Origin: Sphingomonadales bacterium
Lineage (GTDB): Bacteria > Bacteroidota > Bacteroidia > UBA7662
DNA length: 64,000 bases
Reading direction: 5' to 3'
Assembly: GCA_016872215.1 (NCBI GenBank)
Contig: VHAX01000008.1
Location: 1 to 64,000, forward strand
Of this stretch, positions 34,356 to 42,464 are shown in pieces (position 1 is the first letter of the stretch; every line of letters starts with the position of its first letter). Both the position numbers and the translations under genes were made by a program. The notes under the pieces were generated by a model. That model worked only from the letters and a program-made list of their open reading frames with translations, was not told the DNA's origin and made no database searches.

Positions 34356-36936
34356 GATTGGGTATAAAATTCACAATTTTTGTTTGTCCCGGCAACAGGT
34401 CGAAGTAGTCGTCATCGATCCGGCTGTCCATTTGTAGGTGTATGAGTCGCGCTGCGCGCCGGCTGCGGATCTCGAGCAGGCCCATGCCCGCGGCCCGTAC
34501 CTCGAGTTGTGGATCTACCCATTTTTGTTCAAGCGGTCGATGTGGAATCCACCAATTACTATTTCGTTTCTGACCATCCTTGCTCCATTCCACCACCACG
34601 AAATAACCTGGTTTCCGCAGCCGTCTGTCGGCCAACACCGAACGCGGCCAGGGGTCGGATAGCGATGCACCAGGGGGGATGATGACTTTTTTTCGGGAGC
34701 TTCTGAGCGCTTTTCCGGCTTCGCTATGCCACAACTGCAGCGTCACCTCCACTTCTACAGGCCCGCGGGTATCGTTCACCGCCACTAGTCGCGGTCGGTG
34801 CGTTGTCGTAAGTTGGCCTATGTTTGCTACGGCCGTGTCTATATCCACCCAAACCGGGTGGTATAGGGTCTTGAGCCGGTGGTAGACCGCCTTGGGTCGA
34901 CCAAAATAATCGACCGCGCTCCAACTGATGCCGGGCCATGCGTCATTCCACTGCCAAAACAGGGTGCCCATACAGTAGGGCTTAGCCGTTCTATGCGCTT
35001 TAATGGCCGTTTCCATGGCTCTATGCTGCAGCAATTGGGTGAGGTAGGCATACTGCCGAGGATTGGTGGCTGGAGGGTAGTCGCGCCTTAAATAGGTGTT
35101 GAGCGTCGCCGACCCCGTTGGATGCCGCTGATGATGTTTCATGGTGGGCGATTCATAAAACAGGTCTGCGTCATCATCTCCTGCAAACTGCTTGAGCGTG
35201 GCCACATGGGGGAAACTCTGCATACCATACTCCGACACGAATCGACCTACCTTGCGTGTGTATAGTTCCAATGAATCGAGTCCCCACCAAACGCCCCAAA
35301 AGTGAACATCCCCTTGGCAGTAGGCTTCCGGCCGTCCCCAACCCGTCAGAGGTGAGCTGTGTGTGTAGGGCCGCCCGGGGTCGAGTTCCTGTAAGAAGCG
35401 GGGGATGTCCTCCATAAACAACTGTTCATACCCCTTCCACACCTGTGCACTGTCTTCGGTGCTGTATTTCAGGCCTTTTTGCCAGCCCCAATTGTGCCAT
35501 CCCTCGAAATTCTCGTTGTTGCCGCACCACAGCGCGAGACTGGGGTGAATTCTCAGCCGCCCGATCTGGTGGCGTAGTTCCTGTTCAACTTCTTGTCTGA
35601 AGAGGCTATCGATGGGGTACATGGCACAGGCGAAGGCTGCATCCTGCCATAGGAGGATGCCGAGACTATCAGCACAGTCGTAGAAGGCATTGCTCGGATA
35701 TTGTCCGCCCCCCCATAACCTGAGCATGTTGAGGTGCGCCGCACGGGCCCACACGACTTGGGCTATTTCGGGCTGCCGCCCCCAAATTGGGTCGCTCATG
35801 CGGGTGTCGACCAGATATCCACCCGGCACAACATTGGCGCCACGCACGAATAGGGGGTGCCCATTCAGGCGGATGTAAAAGCTGCTACCGCTGTCGTCGG
35901 ATGCCCTCACGAGTTCCACAGTACGCAGGCCCACATGCTGCTGCCGACGCTCTGTAATGGGATCGAGATAGAGGTCGTTTTCGGGCTCATCGGGCAGGTA
36001 GAGTGTTGCCGTGAGCCGATAGAGGTGGGACTGGCCCAAATCATATGTCCACCACAGATGGGGATGGGGTACGACAAACCGCGTGCGGAACACGGTGTCG
36101 GCCCGACCGAGCATGGGTTGGGTTTGTTCGAGTCGGCAATCCTGACCTGTAAGCTGCAATCGGATCCTCGATCCGGCGGGTGCCCCCCGAAATCGTACCT
36201 CCGCCTCAATCTCGGCCATGGCGGTGTCGGCACGCAGCACGCGGTGGGTGAGTTGGCTGATGCAAGGGGTTTTCGTCCACTCCATCCGCACACTTCCTGT
36301 AATGCCCCCCGCTGCTAGTCGTGGCCCCCAATCCCAGCCAAAGGTGTAGGCTGCTTGTCGGACAAAGGTCCTGTGCCCTTCAGGTAGCGGTAGGTGAGCC
36401 GAGGAAAGGGAATCGTTGAGCCTTTGAATGGGCAGTAGTTCCACTTCCAGTCGGTTGGTGCCGGTGGTCATTAGGCGTCCTACCTCAAAACTGTGGGGAT
36501 GAAACGCGTTTTTAGTCACCCCAAGCCGTTTGCCGTTGAGGTACACCCTGGCGTGGGTCATGATTTCTTCGAATACGATCCGGGCATCACCACGCACCGC
36601 TTGCGCCGAGTCGACCTCAAAATCGAGTCGACACATCCAAAGTTGTTGTTCCACCCACTGCAGACTATCCGATGTTTGACGGTTGTAGGGATGTGTTATT
36701 TTTTTCAGCCGCCAGAGGGCGTCGTAGAGGGTGAATGGAGCTTTTATATCGTTTAATTCAATGCCCGATTCGCTGCGGATATTCCATAAGGGTGACTCCA
36801 AGTCGGGCGGCGGGGGTGCCAGACAGCGGTCGCTGGATATGGACTGTGACTCCGCCTGCTGGGGAATGGCCCACAGCAGGTAGATACTGAGTAAGATATT
36901 CTGGCAGATCTTAGAGTTGGGCACGCAGATGAACAT
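34264..36936 (-). CDS. GH2 beta-mannosidase (exported)
   Basis: An 890-residue enzyme with an N-terminal export signal (~10-30). The sugar-binding and Ig-like domains of GH2 come first. The barrel then shows LRLWGGGQYPSNAFYDCAD, the acid/base segment LWCGNNENFEGW (Glu475) and the nucleophile segment SEYGMQSFP (Glu569), both in the beta-mannosidase form. The C-terminal domain ends near DDYFDLLPGQTK. It removes the single beta-1,4-mannose of the N-glycan core. The last 92 bases overlap the GH92 gene in another frame, where they encode the GH92 signal peptide; the tail T-D-R-R-P-G-P-E-N may have no function of its own. Confidence 0.92.
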   Translation of the reverse strand: MFICVPNSKICQNILLSIYLLWAIPQQAESQSISSDRCLAPPPPDLESPLWNIRSESGIELNDIKAPFTLYDALWRLKKITHPYNRQTSDSLQWVEQQLWMCRLDFEVDSAQAVRGDARIVFEEIMTHARVYLNGKRLGVTKNAFHPHSFEVGRLMTTGTNRLEVELLPIQRLNDSLSSAHLPLPEGHRTFVRQAAYTFGWDWGPRLAAGGITGSVRMEWTKTPCISQLTHRVLRADTAMAEIEAEVRFRGAPAGSRIRLQLTGQDCRLEQTQPMLGRADTVFRTRFVVPHPHLWWTYDLGQSHLYRLTATLYLPDEPENDLYLDPITERRQQHVGLRTVELVRASDDSGSSFYIRLNGHPLFVRGANVVPGGYLVDTRMSDPIWGRQPEIAQVVWARAAHLNMLRLWGGGQYPSNAFYDCADSLGILLWQDAAFACAMYPIDSLFRQEVEQELRHQIGRLRIHPSLALWCGNNENFEGWHNWGWQKGLKYSTEDSAQVWKGYEQLFMEDIPRFLQELDPGRPYTHSSPLTGWGRPEAYCQGDVHFWGVWWGLDSLELYTRKVGRFVSEYGMQSFPHVATLKQFAGDDDADLFYESPTMKHHQRHPTGSATLNTYLRRDYPPATNPRQYAYLTQLLQHRAMETAIKAHRTAKPYCMGTLFWQWNDAWPGISWSAVDYFGRPKAVYHRLKTLYHPVWVDIDTAVANIGQLTTTHRPRLVAVNDTRGPVEVEVTLQLWHSEAGKALRSSRKKVIIPPGASLSDPWPRSVLADRRLRKPGYFVVVEWSKDGQKRNSNWWIPHRPLEQKWVDPQLEVRAAGMGLLEIRSRRAARLIHLQMDSRIDDDYFDLLPGQTKIVNFIPNHAETYPPRVQPITFYDLLGTATDRRPGPEN

Positions 36937-37006
36937 ACGAAATTCTGGAGAGAAGTTGGGAATTGACTTGAAACGGGGGTGAATAATTCGTATTATTTTA
37001 ATTATG

Positions 37007-37861
37007 TTATTTTAATAAATTTAACATCAACCGAATCTCTTCCGGATCGGGTTGGGGGTCGGGTGATGTGGAATGTGTAGACCCACCTACCACAGCCGCA
37101 GAATGGTAATCGACCGCGTCCCCAAGTTGCCCAAACAACCCATCTAAATTTTCCCGCCGAATTCCCCCTCCCACCATCAGCTTCAGCCGGGGACCGATCT
37201 GTGGTGTTGCGACAGTTGATGAATACGGATGTCCAAGCTTCTGTCTGGCCTCAGTTGATGCAGCACAAACGGCATCTGGGGGTTCAAGTTGCTGTTCGCT
37301 CTGGCTTGATGCAAAAATAATTGCACCTGAAGGTATTGCATCGCGACCAATATGTTTTATGTACTTAAGGAGCTGGACAATTCCTTCTGCTGCGCCTCTG
37401 GTCTGAATCCCCGAGCTGAGGAGGTGACTGCATCCGAGGGCCATTAGCAGATCGAGCGCAGCCATTGAATCCGTACACTGATCGAAGGCACGGTGAAAGG
37501 TAAAGGGTAGGGATGGGGCAGCTTGGGCGATCGACAACATCGCGGCACAATCGGGCATTCCATCAGGGGTTAGGCACCCTCCAACCCACCCATCGACTCC
37601 CTCATCGGCCCAGCGGCGCAGTTGCTGCCGCATCTCGATGAGTTCGCCGGGGGTATAAACAAATCCCCCGCCCCGGCAACGAATCATCACCCGCACTGGG
37701 CATGGAATGAGTCCACGAAGGGGTGAAAGAGTGCCCGAAACCGGTGTAACGCCCCCTTCGGCATACGATGCGCAAAATTCGAGTCGGTGCGCACCGGCAC
37801 CGGTAGCAATGAGAAGCGCATCGGGCGTGAAACAGGCGATTTCGAGGCAGACTGGCATCAT
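37007..37861 (-). CDS. cutC: CutC family TIM-barrel protein
   Basis: A 284-residue protein of the CutC family: LEIACFTPDALLIATGAGAHR, cut to LEIACFTPDALL; LEFCASYAEGGVTPVSGT; VMIRCRGGGFVYTPGE (most members have MIRPRGGDF); GVDGWVGGCLTPDG; FTFHRAFDQC; LLSSGIQTRGAAEG; and KLMVGGGIRRENL. CutC was linked to copper handling in E. coli, but that link is disputed and the reaction is unknown. Here it is cytoplasmic, with no signal peptide, and sits inside an N-glycan degradation operon, which argues for a sugar-related job. A ~40-residue insert (185-230, SSQSEQQLEPPDAVCAAST) interrupts the barrel. Start: ATG 37861; a GTG at 37876 is possible. Its 5' end is duplicated upstream. Confidence 0.87.
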   Translation of the reverse strand: MMPVCLEIACFTPDALLIATGAGAHRLEFCASYAEGGVTPVSGTLSPLRGLIPCPVRVMIRCRGGGFVYTPGELIEMRQQLRRWADEGVDGWVGGCLTPDGMPDCAAMLSIAQAAPSLPFTFHRAFDQCTDSMAALDLLMALGCSHLLSSGIQTRGAAEGIVQLLKYIKHIGRDAIPSGAIIFASSQSEQQLEPPDAVCAASTEARQKLGHPYSSTVATPQIGPRLKLMVGGGIRRENLDGLFGQLGDAVDYHSAAVVGGSTHSTSPDPQPDPEEIRLMLNLLK

Positions 37862-37918
37862 CAAGGTCGCGTTCACTTTTGTAGGCTTGGCGTGAAACGG
37901 GCGATTTCGAGACAGACT
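37825..37918 (-). repeat. Degenerate copy of the cutC 5' end
   Basis: GCGTGAAACAGGCGATTTCG... at 37825-37853, inside the cutC start region, recurs at 37890-37918 between the asparaginase stop and the cutC start. They match at 27 of 29 positions, 65 bases apart. Read on the minus strand, both encode V-C-L-E-I-A-(C/R)-F-T-P. The upstream copy has no ATG of its own and is out of phase with cutC. Confidence 0.7.
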
Positions 37919-37931
37919 ATTAGCACTCCGC

Positions 37932-38957
37932 TTAGGGCAGTAGAAAGGGAGAATTCAGCAGTTGGGTGTCTCCCCCATCGAGGGTGCGCGCGTAGGAAAA
38001 GCCATTGCGGAGCGCAAACGCCCCGGCTTGTCCGTCGGCCCGCATCGCCAAAAAGCCGATCTGCGTGTCTCGGAGGTCGCGACCACGGCGCACAAACATT
38101 GCGTGGGCACGGTTCACGGCTTCGCGGCAGGCCTCCTCGGCCGTTCGACCCTGTCGCATGAGTTCCACTACCAGATGCGAACCCGCAATACGAATCACCT
38201 CCTCGCCATGCCCCGTGGCAGTGGAGGCACCCACCTGACCGTCGACATACAAGCCCGCACCGATCAGTGGGGAGTCGCCCACCCGACCGTGCATCTTCCA
38301 GGCCATCCCACTGGTGGTGCAAGCGCCTGAAATCCGACCTTCCGTATCGCGCACGAGCATGCCAATGGTGTCGTGGTTTTCGATGTTCACCACTGGTGTG
38401 TAGCGGGCATCCTTCAGCCAGCGCCGCCATTCGGCCTCCGACTCCGGTGTAAGTAGATTCTGCTTTTTGAAGCCCTCCTTCAGGGCAAATTCGAGAGCTC
38501 CGGAGCCGCACAGCATGATATGCGGGGTGCGTTCCATGATGGCGCGGGCTACAGAAACCGGGTGCATGATGTGCTGCAGGAATGCGACACTTCCTGCGTT
38601 ACCCAATTCATCCATGATGCAGGCGTCGAGGGTCACGTGGCCATCCCGATCAGGGCGTCCGCCATATCCCACGCTCCGCTCCTGTGGATCGGCCTCCACA
38701 ACGCGCACCCCGGCCTCAACGGCATCCAGCGATTTTCCACCCTTGCTCAGGACCGACCAGGCCTCGGCGTTGGCCTTCAAGCCGAAACGCCAGGTCGATA
38801 AGGCCACCGTTGGCGTGGAATCATTGAAGATTGAACCTGTAGGGTCATTACTTTTGTGGTTCGCACGGCTCTCATTCCGCCGCCATACCCCCACCCCCAG
38901 CAGGGTAAGGGCTCCGGCAAGGGCACTTTTGCGTAAAAAAGATCTTCGGTTACTCAT
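37932..38957 (-). CDS. N4-(beta-N-acetylglucosaminyl)-L-asparaginase (glycosylasparaginase)
   Basis: A 341-residue Ntn-hydrolase. The N-terminus SNRRSFLRKSALAGALTLLG has the twin-arginine export pattern, so it probably leaves the cytoplasm folded. The nucleophile segment IENHDTIGML places Thr197 at the autocleavage site (Asp196-Thr197), exactly as in human AGA and the Elizabethkingia enzyme. Upstream STWRFG and downstream GRVGDSPLIGAGLYVDGQ, cut to VGDSPLIGAGLYVD, complete the family signature. It cuts the GlcNAc-Asn bond, the last step of N-glycan removal from asparagine. It lies between GH20 and cutC on the same strand. Confidence 0.93.
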   Translation of the reverse strand: MSNRRSFLRKSALAGALTLLGVGVWRRNESRANHKSNDPTGSIFNDSTPTVALSTWRFGLKANAEAWSVLSKGGKSLDAVEAGVRVVEADPQERSVGYGGRPDRDGHVTLDACIMDELGNAGSVAFLQHIMHPVSVARAIMERTPHIMLCGSGALEFALKEGFKKQNLLTPESEAEWRRWLKDARYTPVVNIENHDTIGMLVRDTEGRISGACTTSGMAWKMHGRVGDSPLIGAGLYVDGQVGASTATGHGEEVIRIAGSHLVVELMRQGRTAEEACREAVNRAHAMFVRRGRDLRDTQIGFLAMRADGQAGAFALRNGFSYARTLDGGDTQLLNSPFLLP

Positions 38958-38975
38958 ATTATGGTCTTTATCAGC

Positions 38976-38994
38976 ATAATTTTGATAAAATTAT
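38976..38994 (-). promoter_or_regulatory. AT-rich perfect hairpin inside the N-glycan operon
   Basis: ATAATTTT (38976-38983) and AAAATTAT (38987-38994) form an 8-base-pair stem with a 3-base loop, flanked by two TTATCAGC copies (38968-38975, 38991-38998). It lies between the GH20 stop and the asparaginase start. It has no GC base pairs, so any hairpin is weak; it could be a binding site or a processing site. Confidence 0.3.
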
Positions 38995-39028
38995 CAGCTA
39001 TTCCAAGGCATATAACCCAATAAAAAAG

Positions 39029-40657
39029 CTACAATTGGTCGAAAAAATGCCTGGCATAGCGGTAACCCCTACGGTCGAGCCAGAGCGATTCAACTTTCAG
39101 GCGTTGCAAAAACCCGGGGTAGTGGCGGGTTTGGGGGGGTGACCATAGGACCTCGGCGAGGGCGGGCATGCGGGGCATAGCCATGTAGGTTACCTGATCA
39201 AAATCGGGCATATATTCGGTCCACACATTGCCCTGAGCACCCAAAATGTGGAGGGCTTCGGTCAGGTTCAGTTCGTGCGGTATGGGTTCGTAGTCGTAGA
39301 CCGCCGATAGTGAATTGAAGCAGCAAATGGCCAGGGGTTCGAGCGAGTCGGGCTGCGCCTGATAATGGTCGAAGTAGCAAGGCTGTCCGGGCGACATCAC
39401 GGCGTCGTGACCAGCTCGGGCTGCAGCGATGCCGCCCTCGGTGCCCCGCCAACTCATCACAGTTGCATCTGGTGCCAGTCCACCCTCCAAGATCTCGTCC
39501 CAACCAATCAATTTTCGTCCCTTTGCCCCCAAAAATTGCTCAATCCGCCGGATGAAATAACTCTGAAGCTCATGGGCATCGGCCAGACCCTCTTCCTGCA
39601 TGCGGTTGCGACAATCGGGACACGCTTCCCAACGTTTTTTCGGACATTCATCACCCCCAATATGCACCCACTCACCAGGAAAAAGCGATACCACCTCGGT
39701 CAACACGGTCTCCAGAAAACGGAATACTGTATCTTTGCCTGCACAAAACACATCATCAAAAACGCCCCAATGGGTGGCGGGTTCAAACGGCCCACCCATA
39801 CAGGAAAGCTCGGGATGAGCTGAGAGCGCGGCCAGTGCATGTCCGGGCATCTCAATTTCTGGCACCACGACAATGTGCCGTTCCGCTGCATACCGAACAA
39901 CCTCCTGAATGTCCTTTCGGGAATAATAACCCCCATATCGGATCCCATCGTAGCGCATAAGGGAAACGGGTCGGCCCACCAGCGTTTCCTTGCGCCAGGC
40001 ACCCACCTCCGTGAGCCTGGGCAGTGCCGGAACCTCCAGCCTCCAGCCTTGGTCCTCAGTCAGGTGCCAGTGAAAGCGGTTCATTTTGTAGCGCGCCAAA
40101 AGATCGAGGTAGCGCTTGATCTCGTCGACCGTAAAAAAATGTCTGCACACATCGAGGTGCATACCCCGCCAGCTGAAACGTGGACGGTCTATGATTTGGA
40201 AGGCCGGAAGCTGTCCGTCGGGGTGCTGCTCAAGGATTTGCTGTAGGGTCACAAATGCATAATACATTCCGTCGGGGTCGCCGGCCACGATCGATAGCCG
40301 TCCGTTACCGGCCTCCATACTGTAGCCTTCCGCTCCCATTTGGGCGCTGGTCGACAGATGAATGGGGTCGGGTGACTTAAACAAATTGGCTTTGGTAGAG
40401 CATTTCTTTTGCTTCCAAATGCTGCGTGCGTATTGCTGCCAAAGAGTCGCCAGCGAATCGGGGCAACGACCTTCTGTTAAAATGCGTGAATTACCGTTGA
40501 GGCGCAACACCGTGCCCGACTTCGGGTTCCACTTCAATTGTTCGGGCTGGGGAATGATGGAAACACCCAGGCGCCCTGCTGCGGAAGGTTTAACTTGTGC
40601 GCCGACAAAAATCGGGACGCATAGAAAGAATAAAACAGCCAATGGAACGCCTTTCAT
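39029..40657 (-). CDS. GH20 beta-N-acetylhexosaminidase (exported)
   Basis: A 542-residue enzyme with signal peptide 1-20 (GVPLAVLFFLCVPIFVGAQ). The GH20 N-terminal domain (~30-150) precedes the barrel, which opens with FSWRGMHLDVCRHFF and KMNRFHWHLTEDQGWRLE. The catalytic pair is Asp336-Glu337 in HIGGDECPKKRWEACPDC; VMSWRGTEGGIAAA follows. It uses the substrate-assisted mechanism to release terminal beta-GlcNAc or GalNAc, here fitting cleavage of the chitobiose core. The reading frame extends 237 bases upstream, into the transporter gene, but ATG 40657 starts the signal peptide. It begins 2 bases after the transporter stop codon. Confidence 0.93.
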   Translation of the reverse strand: MKGVPLAVLFFLCVPIFVGAQVKPSAAGRLGVSIIPQPEQLKWNPKSGTVLRLNGNSRILTEGRCPDSLATLWQQYARSIWKQKKCSTKANLFKSPDPIHLSTSAQMGAEGYSMEAGNGRLSIVAGDPDGMYYAFVTLQQILEQHPDGQLPAFQIIDRPRFSWRGMHLDVCRHFFTVDEIKRYLDLLARYKMNRFHWHLTEDQGWRLEVPALPRLTEVGAWRKETLVGRPVSLMRYDGIRYGGYYSRKDIQEVVRYAAERHIVVVPEIEMPGHALAALSAHPELSCMGGPFEPATHWGVFDDVFCAGKDTVFRFLETVLTEVVSLFPGEWVHIGGDECPKKRWEACPDCRNRMQEEGLADAHELQSYFIRRIEQFLGAKGRKLIGWDEILEGGLAPDATVMSWRGTEGGIAAARAGHDAVMSPGQPCYFDHYQAQPDSLEPLAICCFNSLSAVYDYEPIPHELNLTEALHILGAQGNVWTEYMPDFDQVTYMAMPRMPALAEVLWSPPQTRHYPGFLQRLKVESLWLDRRGYRYARHFFDQL

Positions 40658-40659
40658 GG

Positions 40660-42354
40660 TCAATCCAGGTTTTGGGCTTTCAATAGGGAAGGGACACGCC
40701 AGGCATACCAGGCCAAATAAGCAAAAGCAGCGACGGCCATCCAATAGGAGGAGTGAATGCCCACGAGGTCGGCCAGTTTGCCCTGAAGTGGAGGGAGAAT
40801 GCCACCACCCAATATCATCATCACCAGAAAAGCAGAGCCCTGAGCGGCGTAACGGCCCAATCCCCATATAGCCAGTGTGAAAATGGAGGGCCACATAATG
40901 CTGCAGGCGAGCCCACCAGACAAAAACGCATAAACGGCCACCGTTCCGGTGCTCGTCATACCCACCAACATGGCTGTCACCCCAAACAGGGCAAACACCA
41001 GTAAGTTGCGGGCAGGTTGATTGCCACCGTAGAGGGTGGCGCCCAGGTGCACAAGCAGGCAGATGGCGTAAGCATAAAGGGGCTGCATATCCTTGCCCGC
41101 GATCAGGTTAATACCCAAAACAACACCAAAGGCCAACCAGGGCACCAGCACCGTGGCGATGGTTTTGGATGTCCCCTTCAGATTAAAAACACTCAGGGAG
41201 CCCGTCCAGCGGCCGATCATCAGGCTGCCCCAATAAATGGATATGTAGGGGGCGATCTGGCTGGCCTGCCTGGCACCGAATTTAGGGTCCTTCAACAACT
41301 CAGACAGATTGCTCACGATCGACACTTCGACTCCCACATAGGTAAAAATAGCTAGCATGCCCAGCAACAGGTGGGGGTACTGTATTGCTCCCCAACCATC
41401 GGGTTTCAGTCGGCTCCGGTGACGGGCATAGAATAGATGCCCAATCACTGTAGCCAGCGCCCCAACGAGGAGCGCCATCCTCAGCAATTCGACCTGACTT
41501 TCACCAACAACTACAGCTTCACCTTGGCGGGCATAAACCAGCGCACCCGGTGATTGATAGGAATGAAAGATGAATCCAAACCAAATAAACAGCAGTAGGG
41601 TCATCAGCAAAAGGTGTCGCCATGCCCGTGGTGCGGGTTCAATGGGTTCGCGAGATACACCGGAGGGTACCTGTTTGGAAAAATGAAACAGGGTAGCTGC
41701 GGCCAGGAACAGGGCACCTACACCGGCGTAGAGGGTCACGACTTTTTCCAGCGGTAAGCTCTGGATTTGATAGTCGGTCATACTGTGGGCACTACCAAAC
41801 AGCGCGAAGGCCACCACGAGTGGACCAATTGCAGTTCCGAATGAATTGACCCCGCCTCCCAGGTTCACCCGGTCTGCACCTCTGCGGGGATCACCGAGGA
41901 GAATGGCAAATGGATTGGCGGCGGTTTGCTGTAAGGAGAACCCTAATCCCACCACGAACAATCCCCCCAGCATGGCCGCATAGGATTTGGCCTCTACCGC
42001 GAGGATCATGACCAGAGCCCCTATGGCTGAAAAGAGCAGGCCGTATACTATGCTTTTTTTGTAGCCCCAATGCGTCACAGGGTCGAATCCACGCCACATG
42101 CCAAAGCCAAATAGGCCAAGTGCCCCAACATAGTAGGCCGTGTAGAAGGCGAAGTCGATCAGTTGCGATTGAAATTGGTCGAGCTGAAAGAAATGCTTGC
42201 AAAACGGAATAAATACGCTGTTTCCGGCCGCAATAAATCCCCAAAAAAAGAATACGACCACGAGGGTTGTCAGGGCTCCCCCATAGGATTGTTCGGGATT
42301 TGCAGGAGCGCCATTCGCAGTGGACGGATTGGGCAGGTTGATAGGCGCAGACAT
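40660..42354 (-). CDS. MFS sugar transporter of the FucP/NagP type
   Basis: A 564-residue major facilitator with about 12 membrane helices. The N-terminal half has the FucP-family features FFFWGFIAAGNSVFIPFCKH, cut to FWGFIAAGNSVFIPFCKH; FAFYTAYYVGALGLFGFG; and GLGFSLQQTAANPFAILLG. FucP-family permeases move L-fucose, glucose/galactose or, as NagP, N-acetylglucosamine by proton symport. Being first in an operon with GH20 and glycosylasparaginase, GlcNAc is the most likely substrate (inference), with mannose as an alternative. The start is ATG 42354; a TTG lies 18 bases up. The 110-base gap to the divergent lectin gene must hold both promoters. Confidence 0.85.
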   Translation of the reverse strand: MSAPINLPNPSTANGAPANPEQSYGGALTTLVVVFFFWGFIAAGNSVFIPFCKHFFQLDQFQSQLIDFAFYTAYYVGALGLFGFGMWRGFDPVTHWGYKKSIVYGLLFSAIGALVMILAVEAKSYAAMLGGLFVVGLGFSLQQTAANPFAILLGDPRRGADRVNLGGGVNSFGTAIGPLVVAFALFGSAHSMTDYQIQSLPLEKVVTLYAGVGALFLAAATLFHFSKQVPSGVSREPIEPAPRAWRHLLLMTLLLFIWFGFIFHSYQSPGALVYARQGEAVVVGESQVELLRMALLVGALATVIGHLFYARHRSRLKPDGWGAIQYPHLLLGMLAIFTYVGVEVSIVSNLSELLKDPKFGARQASQIAPYISIYWGSLMIGRWTGSLSVFNLKGTSKTIATVLVPWLAFGVVLGINLIAGKDMQPLYAYAICLLVHLGATLYGGNQPARNLLVFALFGVTAMLVGMTSTGTVAVYAFLSGGLACSIMWPSIFTLAIWGLGRYAAQGSAFLVMMILGGGILPPLQGKLADLVGIHSSYWMAVAAFAYLAWYAWRVPSLLKAQNLD

Positions 42355-42464
42355 AGGATTTTTTGCGTGCAATATGCGTTTTTTTTCGACATTACACTAT
42401 TCTGGACATTGGAATGAGATATCTCGAAGCTTTAGTGGTAATATTGCGAGAATAGAATAAGGGT

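Noticed and set aside
37873-38511. 212-codon minus-strand frame overlapping the glycosylasparaginase gene
   Set aside because: It is another frame of the asparaginase with no recognisable fold. Its end encodes the cutC echo, but that is explained by the duplication.
40658-40894. 79-residue N-terminal extension of the GH20 enzyme
   Set aside because: It overlaps the transporter C-terminus; the signal peptide begins at ATG 40657.
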